The notes: a model not told the origin generated them from the sequence alone. Counted from the stretch's first letter, positions 11,905-24,011 are shown. The stretch is DNA of 64,000 bases from Schistocerca nitens (GCF_023898315.1 NC_064625.1:100922269-100986268), one strand, 5' to 3'. Program-made: numbers and translations.

Positions 11905-12285
11905 AAAAAAATAGGTTGCTACTTACCATAAAGAAGACACTTTACGTTGCTTACAGGGACAATAAAAGACACCTACACAGAGCTTTTGGCCACAGCCTCC
12001 ATTGGCTAAAGAGAAACAGAAAAACACACATCATTCATACACACAAGCAAGCACACCTCATGCACACATGACCGCCATCTCTGGCAGCTCGGAGCAGAAT
12101 GCCATTCTGGCTTGAGCTGGTGGTCATGGTTGCATGAGGTATGCTTGCTTGTGTGTATGAATGGTGTTTCTCTGTTTCTCTTTTGCTGATGAAGGATGTG
12201 GCTGAAAGCTCTTTGTAGGTGTCTTTTAACTGTCCCTGTAAGCAACTTAGTGTCTTCTTTGTGGTAAGTAACAGTCTTATCTTTT
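11905..12285. mobile_element. Long palindromic foldback repeat
   Basis: The left half (about 11905-12100) and the right half (about 12105-12285) are imperfect reverse complements over almost their full length. Shared blocks include TTGCTTACAGGGACA, CATTCATACACACAAGCAAGC and AGCTGCCAGAGATGG (each listed on one strand). There is no coding capacity. Each arm carries a CTGANGA-hairpin-GAAA-like core, described in the findings. Confidence 0.85.
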
Positions 12286-12287
12286 CA

Positions 12288-12842
12288 TTATTCATTGTAT
12301 TTTCATTTGTGCAATCATCATATTTCTTAGAAGTTCACATCGTTTGCTCAACTAAAGGTAAATAAGGACAGAAAGTATACATAGTTAAATACCTGTTCAG
12401 ATTTTGCAACTGATCACTTCTGCCACGTAATGTGTGGAGATGGTGGAGGTTGAGAAATATTTTAATCATGTGAGCTGTCTTGAATACCTTGTCACCATTA
12501 TAACTAAGAAATAATAATTGTAGTAATAATGCAAGGAATAAAGATAGCCGCTAACAGCACGGTTGTGGCACTGAGCGGTGGATGCTGCATGTTGTACCAG
12601 GGCAGATCTATAATATTTGCAAACAAGCTATTCCTTAATTTTTACAGAATATTAATGCATGAAATTTTCTTTAATTTTTCAGCATCTTTTCACATTAAAT
12701 CTTCTGAGGGTCTTAAAAAAGTATGTTGCTAGAGTATTACCTAACAGCAGAACTGTAATAGAAGCATAATATTATCAAAATAAAGCTTGCGCATTTTGGT
12801 TTTGTGCTTCGGTGCCAGCAGTTTTATTGTGCGGATTTTCAG
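12288..12842. other. Intronic sequence upstream of the first visible Rab27 exon
   Basis: AT-rich sequence with no recognisable coding content. It ends in the acceptor GCGGATTTTCAG next to the exon at 12843. No earlier Rab27 exon (P-loop, switch I, or WDTAGQE) was seen anywhere in 1-12842. Confidence 0.55.
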
Positions 12843-12955
12843 ACACATGCCTACTGCGAGGACCCTGATGTTGTGTTGTGTGGGAACAAGTGCGACATGG
12901 AAGACAGGAGAGTGATATCAGAACAGAAGGCGAAAGAAATGGCTGAAAGATATGG
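12843..12955 (+). CDS. Rab27: Rab27-like small GTPase, penultimate coding exon
   Basis: The 113-nt exon encodes THAYCEDPDVVLCGNKCDME followed by DRRVISEQKAKEMAERYG. This contains the guanine-specificity motif NKCD (G4, NKxD). The HAYCE-PD-VLCGNK stretch is characteristic of Rab27 GTPases, which act in docking and secretion of regulated vesicles. The exon is bounded by a TTTTCAG acceptor and a GTAAG donor (12956). It ends after two bases of a glycine codon, which the first base of the exon at 24408 completes to give ERYG-LDYLETSA. Frame is open throughout. Upstream exons with the P-loop and switch regions were not found, so only the 3' end of the gene is here. The gene name is based on protein resemblance, without a database search. 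Confidence 0.9.
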
Positions 12956-13531
12956 GTAAGAAACCTACACCAAATCCTGTAGATTTAATAATAGTTTCGG
13001 GTGATTGCAACCATGGTATTACAAAACATCCTGTCATCAGTACATCTTCTGTGGTTACAACCAGTTCCTTGTTTCCACTCCCTTCTCCTGCTTATTAATT
13101 TTCTGTTTATTAGTTAACTCCGTTAACGCACAGAAGCAGATATATTGAGGTTGTAGAGTAATGTGAGATTCTCTGGAATAACATGTTCCACTATTATCCT
13201 CCTAGGGTGACAAAAGATGATCATGATCATAGGAAAATAGGGTGACAAAAGATGATCATGACCATAGGAAAAGTAATTTAGGTAGTAAGTAGATAGCAGA
13301 CATGCAGCTGTGTGCGCTTAGTGTTGATATGTGCACAGATGGTGAACGAAATGTGGACACAGGACATCGGCAAAGTGCAATGGCAATTGACCTTCTCTGC
13401 CTGTTGTGAAGGGTCACTTACACTTTGGCATTATGGGTTGGTAGTGTTTTGGATAGCAGAGAGAAAAAGGAGCTGCCTAAAATATAAATGGCCCAGAAAA
13501 CAATTGAAAATGTTTTAAGTCTGAAATGAGA

Positions 13532-14750
13532 TGTGATCAAAAAGTTACAGGAATTTAAAAAAAAATGTTTACCTTGTTGGTACACATGTTCTTGATGTAC
13601 ATTTGCATTTTCGGCTGTTTTGAATATTTAATTTACCGTTGACAGTCAAAACAGTTATACATGTTTTGTACTGCTCAGCAAACGTTTACTTTCAAAAAAA
13701 GGTGGATCTAAGAATTGCATTAAATTTTGCTTTAAAAATGGAATAAAGTGCAGCACAGCATTCAAAATATTGACTGTGCTTTTTGCCAAACCTGTTATGA
13801 GTAAGACAATAGTTTGAGTGGTATAAACATCTCAAAGAGGGTCAAGAATATGATAAAGATAACGACCCTAGCACATCAGTTACAGACAGTAGTGTGGAAG
13901 AAGTAAAGAAAATGGTCCTGGAAAATCTCCAGATCAACATCAGAGAGGTTGCTGATGATGTTGGCAAATCCTTTGGTTCATGCCAAGCAATTTTTTCAGA
14001 TGTTTTGAGCATGAAACATGTTGCAGCAAAATTTGTTCCAAAATTGTTGAATTTCGACCATAAACGATATTGTGTAGACATTGCTTAGGAATTGCTGAAT
14101 GAAGTCAACAAGGCTCCAGAACTCTAAAAAATGTTGTTACAGGTGACAAAATGTGTGTATATGGGTAGGGCGTAGAAACCAAGTCAAATTCATCCCAGTG
14201 GGAAAGCCTGAAGAGCCAAGACTGAAAACAATTCCAACAAGTTCAATCATGTGTGAAGGTTCCTCTGACTCTTTCTTCAATTACAATGGGATCATTTGTG
14301 CGAAGTAATCCAAAGAAAATGACCAAAATTGTGGCAAAACCATTCATGGAAATTGTATCATGGTAATGCTCCCACTTACACCTCAATGCTTGTACATGAC
14401 TTTTTGGAGGGGGGGGGGGGGGGGGGAACAACAACAACACTAACTTTTATGTTGCCCCAGCCACGAAACTTGCAGGACATGACCCCTGCAGCATCTTTCT
14501 ATTTCAGAGGCTGAAGAGAATCATGAAAGGATGCCGTTTTGCCACCATTGGTGAGGTAAATCAGAATTGCTGAAGGAACTGAACATCATAACGAAAAATA
14601 TGCTCCAGGAGTGCTTCCAAGATTGGAAAAAGTGCTGGTGCAAGTGTGTTATCTTTGAGGGGGAAGACTTTTAAGGTGACAAAGTTGATGTTGATGAACA
14701 AATGAAGATTCTTGAAGGAAAACAAAAATTACCGTTACTTTTTGATCATA
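13532..14750 (+). mobile_element. Mariner-like element, heavily decayed
   Basis: Imperfect ends TGATCAAAAAGTTACAGG (13534) and CCGTTACTTTTTGATCA (14732-14748) are inverted copies. The body encodes mariner transposase fragments: FEWYKHLKEGQEYD near 13815, a readable stretch TDSSVEEVKKMVLENLQIN at 13885, and later DEQMKILEG near the 3' end. Multiple stops and a run of 18 G (14409-14426) break the frame. This is the mariner type related to SETMAR-like transposases. No active product. Confidence 0.8.
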
Positions 14751-14752
14751 GC

Positions 14753-15658
14753 TGGTATATAACTTGAACTAATATAATCTTGGAGGTGATGGCATAAGAT
14801 TCACTCAGTATATGACGCTCAAGTTATTGTGAGATCTGATCACCCAACTGTGTAATGGTTTTACTAGAGCAACTAAATACAGAAGAGTGCTTTTGAAAGC
14901 ACTTGCATCATCTCGTAGTCAGTTGAAGCAGTTATCAGCTCTCTTACAGCCCTCGACACTCTGCAGACGGTGAAGAAGCCCATACAGTATAATTTGTAAA
15001 ACTGAGTGGCAAGTGTGCAGCTGCAAGAAAATACAACAAGGTGAGCGAAGATGAAAGTAAGGTCAAAGCTGAGCATGAGAACCATCATGGTGAAAGATCA
15101 ATGGAGAGTTGAGCACTTATTTACAGCTCACTGTTTCAAGGTGTGTTTCATGGAGCACAGGAAAAAATGATATTTATTACTTTGTGAATTATTTATTAAC
15201 AAGTTTTTGTAACTGTATACATTAAAGAGGCAGCAATTGTGGCATCAAGGCATTATTGACAGTAAGGAAGACATCAACCAAGAAGTAATTGTGTTCACAC
15301 TTCCAGTCTCTCTTTCTGTTGTTTAGGGCCATTCCAATTTGAATTCTTTATCTTTTGTAGCTCCTTCCTTGTCTTCCAGTATTCCTTCATTGTTTCATTA
15401 TGTTTCTTTTCTTTCTGCCTTGAAGAACTTTAGTTTTTAAAAATTTTCTCTTTGCATCACTTCTTCTCCTTTAATGTTGTTTCTTTACAAGTCTCTATTG
15501 AATCCAAGTGATTTTTGACTTTTTTCCTTAAAGATATGTGAGGATCAGTTTAGTTACTTGTTTATCATCCATTTGGTAATAATAGTAGAAATCTCATCAC
15601 CCTCATCGTTTCTGTTATTTTTAGGATTCCATACCTCAGTCGTTACAAACGAAATCCG
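14753..15658. other. No gene recognised
   Basis: Pyrimidine-rich from about 15290 to 15540, and the minus strand there gives Lys/Arg-rich peptides that could be an old LINE linker. The evidence is too weak to call. Confidence 0.35.
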
Positions 15659-15668
15659 TATAGGATCA

Positions 15669-15864
15669 GTCAGCCAGAGTGGCCGTGCGGTTCTAGGCGC
15701 TACAGTCTGGAACCGAGCGACCGCTACGGTCTCAGGTTCGAATCCTGCCTCATGCATGGCTGTGTGTGATGTCCTTAGGTTAGTTAGGTTTAATTAGTTC
15801 TAAGTTCTAGGTGACTGATGACCTTAGAAGTTAAGTCGCATAGTGCTCAGAGACATTTGAACCA
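15669..15864 (+). mobile_element. tRNA-derived SINE with target-site duplication
   Basis: The head is tRNA-like, with an A-box-like GTGGCCGTGCGG and the B box GGTTCGAATCC (15735-15745), the internal RNA polymerase III promoter elements. The tail reads GACATTTGAACCA. A perfect 10-bp duplication TATAGGATCA flanks it (15659-15668 and 15865-15874). A second copy in opposite orientation lies at 19907-20098. Confidence 0.93.
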
Positions 15865-15874
15865 TATAGGATCA

Positions 15875-16419
15875 CTTTGTTGTCCACCGTCTGTCTACTT
15901 GACTTTCTAAACCATTTTTCTCAGGAATGGGTAGATGCATCAAGTTGAAATTTGTCACATATTAAGGGCTATGGTCTCTTGGTGCAGTAAAAAATTGAGG
16001 CTTCTAAGTCAGTGCAGTGAAAAGATAAGTCTATTTATGTCATATGTTTTGTTACTCACAAACTTATTCATTAAAACTTTATAGGCCACTTCCCCTTGAC
16101 ATAGAATCTTGAAATTTGACAAGAAGAAACATTTCACAGTATAAGTAAAGGAAAAAATGGAAAAATTGTTAATATGTAATTATACTACACAAGAAAAGTA
16201 TCCGTTTGTCATTTTTTATCCAATAAATTAAAACATTCTCGAAAGTATTGGAATCCTTGGGATCGATATTTTGCTAGAATAGTGTCAGTAAGAGACAATA
16301 ACTGTTGACTTACCAGTTTCCAGAATGTGTGAACTGTATATATACTTAGTTAAGATTGTATGGTACCCTTGGTGTGAGAGTCCTACTCACATCTGGCCAA
16401 TTTTTATTTTTTCTATGTT
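15875..16419. other. No gene recognised; possible fragment of an unidentified repeat
   Basis: Non-coding AT-rich sequence between a SINE and a LINE. No motif supports a specific assignment. Confidence 0.4.
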
Positions 16420-18450
16420 GTGACAGGAACGGGGGAAAGAAATACAGTAGAAGAAGAATGGGTAACTCTGAGGGATGAAGTAGTGAAGGCAGCAGAGGAT
16501 CAAGTAGGTAACAAGACGAGGGCTAGTAGAAAACCTTGGTTAACAGAAGAGATACTGAATTTAATTGATGAAAGGAGAAAGGACAAAAATGCAGTAAGTG
16601 AAGCAGGCAAAAAGGAATACAAACATCTCAAAAATGAGATCGACAGGAAGTGCAAAATGGCTAAGCAGGGATGGCTAGAGGAGAAATGTAAGGATGTAGA
16701 GGCTTATCTCACGAGGGGTAAGATATATACTGCCTACAGGAAAATTAAAGAGACCTTTGGAGAGAAGAGAACCACTTGCATGAATATCAAGAGCTCAGAT
16801 GGAAACCCAGTTCTAAGCAAACAAGGGAAAGCAGAAAGGTGGAAGGAGTATATAGAGGGTCTATACAGGGCGATGTTCTTGAGGACAATATTATGAAAAT
16901 GGAAGAGGATGTAGATGAAGATGAAATGCGAGATATGATACTGTGTGAAGAGTTTGACAGAGCACAGAAAGACGTAAGTCGAAACAAGGCCCCAGGAGTA
17001 GACAGCATTTCATTAGAACTACTGACGGCCTTGGGAGAGCCAGCACTGACAAAACTCTACCATCTGGTGAGCAAGATGTATGAGACAGGCGAAATTCCCT
17101 CATACTTCAAGAAGAATATAATTCCAATCCCAAAGAAAGCAGGTGTTGACAGATGTGAAAATTACCAAACTATCAGTTTAATAAGTCACAGCTGCAAAAT
17201 ACTAACACGAATTCTTTACAGACGAATGGAAAAACAGGTAGAAGCCGACCTCGGGGAAGATCAGTTTGGATTCCGTAGAAATGTTGGAACACGTGAGGCA
17301 ATACTGACCCTACGACTTATCTTAGAAGAAAGATTAAGGAAAGGTAAAACCTACGTTTCTAGCATTTGTAGACTTAGAGAACACTTTTGACAATGTTGAC
17401 TGGAATACTCTCTTTCAAATTCTGAAGGTGGCAGGGGTAAAATGCAGGGAGCGAAAGGCTATTTACAATTTGTACAGATAGCAGATGGCAGTTATAAGAT
17501 TCGAGTGACATGAAAGGAAAGCAGTGGTTGGGAAGGGAGTGAGACAGGGTTGTAGCCTCTTCCCGATGCTATTCAATCTGTATATTGAGCAAGCAGTAAA
17601 GGAAACAAAAGAAAAGTTCGGAGTAGGTATTAAAATCCATGGAGAAAAAATAAAAACTTTGAGGTTCGCCAATGACATTGTAATTCTGTCAGGGACAGCA
17701 AAGGACTTGGAAGAGCAGTTGAACGGAATGGACAGTGTCTTGAAAGAAGGGTATAAGATGAACATCAACAAAAGCAAAAACAATGATAATGGAATGTAGT
17801 CAAATTAAGTCGGGTGATGCTGAGGTAATTAGATTAGGAAATGAGACACTTAAAGTAGTAAATGAGTTTTGCTATTTGGGGAGCAAAATAACTGATGATG
17901 GTCGAAGTAGAGAGGATATAAAATGTGGACTGGCAGTGGCAAGGAAAGCATTTCCGAAGAAGAGAAATTTGTTAACATCGAGTATAGATTTAAGCGTCAG
18001 AAAGCCGTTTCTGAAAGTATTTGTATGGTGTGTAGCCATGTATGGAAGTGAAACATGGACAATAAATAGTTTAGACAAGAAGAGAATAGAAGCCTTCGAA
18101 ATGTATTGCTACAGAAGAATGCTGAAGATTAGATGGGTAGATCACATAACTAATGAGGAGGTATTGGATAGAATTGGGGAGAAGAGGAGTTTGTGGCACA
18201 ACTTGACTAGAAGGTATCGGTGGGTAGGACATGTTCTGAGGCATCAAGGGATCACCAGTTTAGTACTGGAGGACAGCGTGGAGGGTACAAATCGTAGAGG
18301 GAGACCAAGAGATGAATACACTAAGCAGATTCAGAAGGATGTAGGTTGCAGTAGGTACTGGGAGATGAAGCAGCTTGCACAGGATAGAGTAGCATGGAGA
18401 GCTGCATCAAACCAGTCTCAGGACTGAAGATCACAAAAACAACAACATGT
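16420..18450 (+). mobile_element. 5'-truncated LINE with reverse transcriptase, frameshifted
   Basis: Encodes, in at least four frame pieces, the endonuclease-RT linker, an RT domain and a C-terminal domain. RT blocks visible are IPIPKKAGVDRCENYQTISL, EDQFGFRRN, VRQGCSLFPMLFNLYIEQA and LRFANDIVILSG. The last should be F-A-D-D, so the catalytic motif is mutated to F-A-N-D. The C-terminal part (17783-18427) is one open frame containing YLGSKITDDGRS, YGSETWTIN, FEMYCYRRMLKIRWVDHIT and WVGHVLRH. The 3' end carries an ACAAAAACAACAACA tail. The endonuclease domain is missing at the 5' end. It lies sense-oriented inside the Rab27 intron. Confidence 0.88.
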
Positions 18451-19895
18451 TCTGATAAATTTTATATTTATTACTTCATTTCCAAAATCTGATGTTTATA
18501 TGGAGTCTAATATTTTCCTTATAGTTCTCCTTTAAAATGCTTCTCATTTTTCAAGCCCTTCAAATTTTTCAGGCTTTTGAAAAACTGAAAGTGTGTAAGT
18601 TATTAGATTTTGCTTCTAAGCTTTTACTGACAGTTGGGCATTCTGGTTTCACCGCTGAGGGTGTTTCTTTTAAAAAAAAGGTTCCTAGGTGAACATTTTG
18701 TATTGTAGGTATTCTAAATTATTCTGTGAGTTCTTTGCATCTTGGACATCCTTTCCTTTATACCAGATCTTTATAAACATTTCTCCTGGATTGTTTCCCA
18801 AGAATATTTAACTTTCTTTACCTTGTACTATAGTTTCAGTTGCTTATCTTACAAAATTTTGGTGGATATTTTATATTTGTCGTAGTTTGGTTTCTCTGCA
18901 GAGATTCGTAAGCCTGTCGAGATTGCTGTCTCTTTTGGAGGACTGATTTGATGTTGCAGAAAGTTCCACAATTTATTGCAACACATTAATTCTTGACATC
19001 TTGAGGTGTATGGTATGCTGCTGGATATTGGCATCGTTCTTGAATGATATTTCGACAGCGTGACTCGTCTTCAGTCCAAACTTATGCTATGTGTAGATTG
19101 TCTACATTTTGTAGTACAAGGAGAAATAAAATAAACAGAGAGAAATGGTTTACATTAATTTTCATTTTTTGCTTGTTCTCTGTCAGTCATTTATGGTAGC
19201 ACTGTTTCACTCATCATCACTGGTATCATTATCTGGGAGAATAGTTTCATCTAAAAAGAGGGAGGCAAGAAAAGAGGCGATTTATTTCTGTATATGAGCT
19301 GCAATGAAATTTATAATTTTCATTGTCACAAGTATTTGGCCATTTCTTCCAAATATATTGTTATTTCTGATGTTAAGGTCAAGGTGGGACCTGAGAACAC
19401 GGTTTTTTTTTTTTAAACGTAGCAGATTCTGAATGAACATCACTGAGAGAATGCAACAACGTCCTTCTGTCCCTCACTTCTGAACATATTGTCTGCCCAC
19501 TGCTCTCTCATTGGTTGTGGAGAACCAGCTGGGACACATTCTTCCCTTTTGTGCCCATCATACCTCACAACGAGTATTGACAGCATTGGTGCTCGATACA
19601 CGTTAAGTACGCCAATGGCCCGTATCTTGAATCTTACAGTCTCCTCCAGAAATGAATATTATTGTCTTTCTTTCAATTTTAAAGTCAATTCAATACTGAT
19701 TACAAATGGTTTCATGCAAAATGCAGATTAAACACAGTAGATCTTTATAAAAAGTCAATGAACGTAGTGTACTTCCTCATAATTGTCTGCACAATAAAAT
19801 TTGCTAGCCGCTCACTACTCCCTTCCCCACGTTTGTCCTAGTTCCCAGCTGAGTTGGTGTCACTGGTCCCCCTACAACCCTTCCCAATTCTTCAA
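18451..19895. other. No gene recognised; possible PLE terminal-repeat remnant near 19050
   Basis: AT-rich. The minus strand at 19050-19074 reads CTGAAGA, a short spacer and GAAA, in a layout like the Penelope terminal repeats in this window. Otherwise no coding signal was seen. Confidence 0.35.
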
Positions 19896-19906
19896 AATAA
19901 ACATGT

Positions 19907-20098
19907 TCAAATGGCTCTAAGCACAATGGGACTTAACATTTGAGGTCATCAGTCCCCTAGACTTAGAACTACTTAAACATAACTTAACCTAAGGACATCA
20001 AACACATCCATGCCCGAGGCAGGATTTGAACCTGCGACTGTAGCAGCAGCACGGTTCCAGATTGAAGCGCCTAGAACCACTCAGCCACAGAGGCCAGC
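19907..20098 (-). mobile_element. tRNA-derived SINE, second copy
   Basis: This is the reverse complement of the SINE at 15669-15864, with several point differences. Its B box reads as GGATTTGAACC on the + strand. The 11-bp direct repeat AATAAACATGT flanks it (19896-19906 and 20099-20109). Confidence 0.92.
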
Positions 20099-20344
20099 AA
20101 TAAACATGTATGTGGCCTCAATCGCTGAAGCTTCATCTGTAAATGCAAGAAGATCTGTGCATTAATCTGTTACAGGAGGTAGAAATGTTGAACTCAGCAG
20201 CAATAATTTAATCTGTGAATGTAATACGACCCTGTAGCTTTTGAATGAAGAATTTATGAAAAAAAAGCCTTGTCTTACAATTAGGTAAATATTGTGTAAT
20301 TGGATCTTTAACAAAACTGAATGATTGAAAGTAAGGATACTATT

Positions 20345-20530
20345 AAAAGCAATATTATGAAAAGGGTAGATTGCTATTTACCACATAAAGGTGGTGTTGA
20401 GTCACAGACAGGATAATGAAAAGACTACTAAACATTTAAGCTTTCAGCTAAAAGGTCTCCTTTGGAAATAGAAATCATGCTTGTGTGAATGTGTATCTGT
20501 TATCTATTTCCAAAGAAGGCCTTTACATTT
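20345..20530. mobile_element. Decayed foldback repeat related to 7370-7540
   Basis: Shares AATATTATGAAAA, TTGCTA..TACCACATA and GAGTCACAGACAGG with the repeat at 7370, then AAGCTTTCAGC and a weak inverted segment around CTATTTCCAAA(G). It is truncated and diverged. Confidence 0.55.
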
Positions 20531-22071
20531 TGAGTTTTGATGTGATTATGTCAGGTGCTCAGATTATATACATGTTTTTACAAAATGAAACTCTTTGTCA
20601 TCTGAACTTCACAACTTGACCAAAAGAATGTATTTAAATTATGAGACAGAATTGTTGAACGGTATTTATCTTCAAGCGTCAAAATATGTAGTACTCACAG
20701 TAGACACAGGTAGAAGTAAAAGAAACACAGAATCCTAACTTTTGGAATTAGTAGTTCCTTCCTCAGGGAGTAGAGAGGGGTAGGTTCAGGAGGGATAAAA
20801 GGAAGAGCAGTTCACATAAATCACAAGTGGGTCCCTCTCATACTTTATTAGCTTTCTTGATTGTATTTTCCTTGGCTAGACGATGCATAAATTGTATCAT
20901 CATTCATTTGGAAGTGACAGAACCATATGCATTTGCAAATCTCACAAATTCTCTCTTTGTCCCTTCAAATATGAGTGAACAAAATGTCATCTCATGTCAG
21001 AAATATTTCAAACAAATTAGCCAATATCTCACAAAGACAAAAAGTAAAAGACCAGTGTGCTATGGAATAAAATCCTATGGCCCTAAAACTGTTGCATTGT
21101 TCTTCCATGTGTGCCATATTTTCTCTACTGAGGTGCCCTGTCTACCAAAACACAGCTTCCACTCGAAAAACACTTCTAACAACCACTGAAGCTCAGTCAT
21201 GTGCTCAACCTTAGACAGTCTGGTTATTCTCAAGTGTGAGAAGCATACAGAAACCTGAAACTTCCTGACAGATTAGGGCTTAATTCCAGAACCCCAGGCA
21301 TAAGTCAAACACGTAGGTCTAGGTAACATAGATTTCTGTTATACTATAATAATATTAGCTCTGAGGTACTCCGTATGCAAAATTGAGTTGTAACTTTACA
21401 GTGCAGCTTAATGTTCCATAGAATGTAGGCAACTAGCTGTGGAGTTTGGACTCGATGTGAATTCTGTGACAACAAGTACCCTCTTATTTTCTTTTAGTTA
21501 GATATCTACAATCATCTGCACAGTTCATATCTTTTACATTAAGTTGTAATAGGATGCACAAAACACTAACAGGCCTGTGGTTCATTCAGTTATCATTGCA
21601 CTACCGGATAACATTGACTACACAAATTGTAAGCTACAGGTTTTCCATAATTAAACTTCCAGTTTCAGAATACTGCAGAATGAGAAGCACTGTTCAAAAT
21701 TATGTCAAATTTGAACAGTGTATTATTGATAGAGGGGGGGAGGGGCTGGTGAATGTTGTTTGTGTGTGCGTTGGGGGGTGGGGGTGGGGGTGAATTTTAC
21801 CAATAGATGGTGCTGTAAGCATCTTAGTGTGAATGTGGTTGGCTAAAAAAGACAGATGAATTGCAATACGATTGCTATAGTTTTGGTGTACACTCACCGC
21901 CCCTATTGATCAATATGCATGACTGCACAAGTTCAGCAGTCCCCAGTTGTGACACTGTTAGTTAGGTAAACACATCCACCATGGCAAGGTCATAGCACAT
22001 CGGATGGGAAAAATTGGCTTTTAATTGTCCTGTGCTAAAAACTACACAAAAACCAAAATGACTTAGGCAGA
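20531..22071. other. No gene recognised
   Basis: A 120-codon open frame at 20827-21189 has no motif or neighbour that supports a gene. A G-rich low-complexity stretch lies at 21731-21792. Confidence 0.45.
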
Positions 22072-22880
22072 ATGAAATTTTCACTCTGCAGTGGAGTGTG
22101 CGCTGATATCAAACTTTCTGGAAGATTAAAACCGTTTGGCAGACCGAGACTTGAACTCGGAACCTTTGCTATCATGGTCATGTGCTCTACCAACTGGGCT
22201 ACCCAAGCGCGACTCATGACCTATCCTCACAGCTTTAATTCCACCAGTACTTTGTCTCCTCCCCTGCAAACTTCACAGAAGCTCTGCTGCAGACCTTGCA
22301 GAACTAGCACTCTTGGAAGAAAGAATGTTGTGAAGACATGGCTTAGCCACAGCTTTTGGGATGAACATTTTCACCCTTCAGCAGAGTGTGCGCTGATATG
22401 AAACTTCCTGGACTGGATCTCAAACTCAGGACCTTTGCCTTTTGGGGACAAGTGCTCTATAGAGCTACCCAAGCAAAACTCATGACCTGTCCTCACGGCT
22501 TTAATTCTGCCTGTACCTCATCTCCTACCTTCCAGACTTTAAAGAAGCTCTCCTGTAGACCTTGCAGAACTAGCACTCCTGGAAGAAAGGACATCACAGA
22601 GACATGGGTTTGCCACAGCCTGGGGGTTGTTCCCAGAACAAAATTTTCACTCTACAGTGGAGTGTGATATGCTAGTGTTAGTTCTGCGAGGACTGCAGGA
22701 GAGCTTCTGTGAAGTTTAGAAGATAGGAAACAAGGTACTGTCGAAATTAAAGCTGAGAGGGTGGGTCATGAGTCATGCTTGTGTAGCTCAATTGATAGAG
22801 CACTTGCCCGCAAAAGGCAAAGGTCGCAAGTTCGAGTCTCAGTCTGGCATACGTTTTCACCTGCCAGGAAGTTTCAAAAT
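22072..22880. repeat. Cluster of 300-bp repeat units with tRNA-like sequences
   Basis: Two units in minus orientation (about 22072-22365 and 22366-22660, period about 292 bp) are followed by one in plus orientation (about 22672-22880). Each contains the landmark blocks GAGTGTGCGCTGATAT, a tRNA-like segment, CAGCTTTAATTC and CTAGCACTC, though some are damaged. The same unit occurs at 48160, 50980-51300 and 61755-62244. Confidence 0.85.
22775..22850 (+). pseudogene. tRNA-like sequence in repeat unit
   Basis: 76 nt that fold as a cloverleaf: D arm GCTC..GAGC (approximate), anticodon stem TTGCC/GGCAA, T arm with GTTCGAGTC. The seven-base anticodon loop lacks the expected U33 and would place the bases CAA/AAA-like at the anticodon, so a working tRNA is doubtful. 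The first and last acceptor pair is A-T here, G-C in the other copies. Confidence 0.6.
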
Positions 22881-22929
22881 GACATGAGTTTCTAATTGTC
22901 ATGAGACTGGTGCAAGATTTGTTCAATGT

Positions 22930-24011
22930 CCTGTCTAGTGTTTCCTGCCATCAGTTGAAATTGTGGAACAATGTTCTACAAAAGATCGGAGTGTCTTGAG
23001 GGTCACATTCAGAATGCATTTTGCAATGCTTGTGTTCAATTCAGGTGTGTTCATAATTGGAGAACTGAACACAAGATCCATCAGGTGCCCCCACAGTGAG
23101 AAGTCACATTGATTAATATCAGGTGATCTGGACAACCAGGCTGTAGGGAAATGATGGCTGAAGATTCTAGCATTTTCAGAATGCCTCTGCAGCAGCTGTT
23201 TTGCCGGCTGTGCAGTGGCCATCCCATAAAAATAATCCTAGCCACACTTCTGCACTGTTGAAGGGTTGGAATGTCATTAGTGTGCAAACGACACTCAAAC
23301 TTTTCCAAGTGATGGTACAGGTAACAGGACCTGCAGGACCCATCTCCTTAAAAAAAATATGGCCCTGTGATAAACAGTGCCATCAGCCCACCACATAGTA
23401 ACCTTTCCGGAATGAAGTGGTATTGGTTGATCTGAGTGCTGATTTTCTGATGCCCATATTCAGCAATTCTGTGTTTTGACATGTCCTTAGAGATAGAAAT
23501 GGGCTTCATATGTCAACAGAAAGTCCGTGGCCATTCATTGTCCACTTCTATGGTAGCAAGACATTCCAGAGCCAACATTGGTCTTGCTGACAGGTCAGTA
23601 GAAAGCAACTCCCTAATATGGATGATTTTGAGTGGATAGCATTGGCGGATTTCTCGCAGAATTTTATGCACCATGCCCGCAGGCATGTCCAGTGGTCGGA
23701 CCATTTTCTGTGCACTGCATATTTACAGAACACTGCTCACCCCCTGGTGCAGTGCTGTGGCCACAGCTTCAGCAGACATCAGATTAACTGCCCCCCACCC
23801 TTTCACTGCCACATTTCATTTATGAAGAACCTGTCTTTTCAAATTCTATAATCATTTTCTCCAGACACTTTGCGGACATTGCGCCAGTGCCTTTTTTCAT
23901 ACTCTTGAGCATCCAGAACTTCCGCAGGGCTACTGACGCACAGTCACCATTCTTGTAAAAGAGCTTTACCAGCAGCACTTGATCCTTCATGGAGATAGTC
24001 ATGTTGGGCAT
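22930..24011 (-). pseudogene. DUF4817-type transposase pseudogene
   Basis: The minus-strand frame starts MPNMTISMKDQVLLVKLFYK (24011), the N-terminal helix-turn-helix of this transposase family. Fragments in several frames lead to FPTAWLSRSPDINQCDFSLW and a C-terminal stretch near 22935. Several stops and frameshifts separate these parts. It lies just upstream of the last Rab27 exon, in antisense orientation. Confidence 0.78.

Noticed and set aside
1-12842. Upstream Rab27 exons (P-loop, switch regions)
   Set aside because: No stretch encoding GDSGVGKT-like or WDTAGQE-like motifs on the + strand could be found.
14409-14426. G-run as a regulatory quadruplex
   Set aside because: A homopolymer inside a dead mariner; slippage is the simplest explanation, and the same holds for the C-run at 37273-37293.
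20827-21189. 120-codon open frame as a small host gene
   Set aside because: No recognisable domain, no signal of splice sites or conserved motif, and composition like the surrounding intron DNA.
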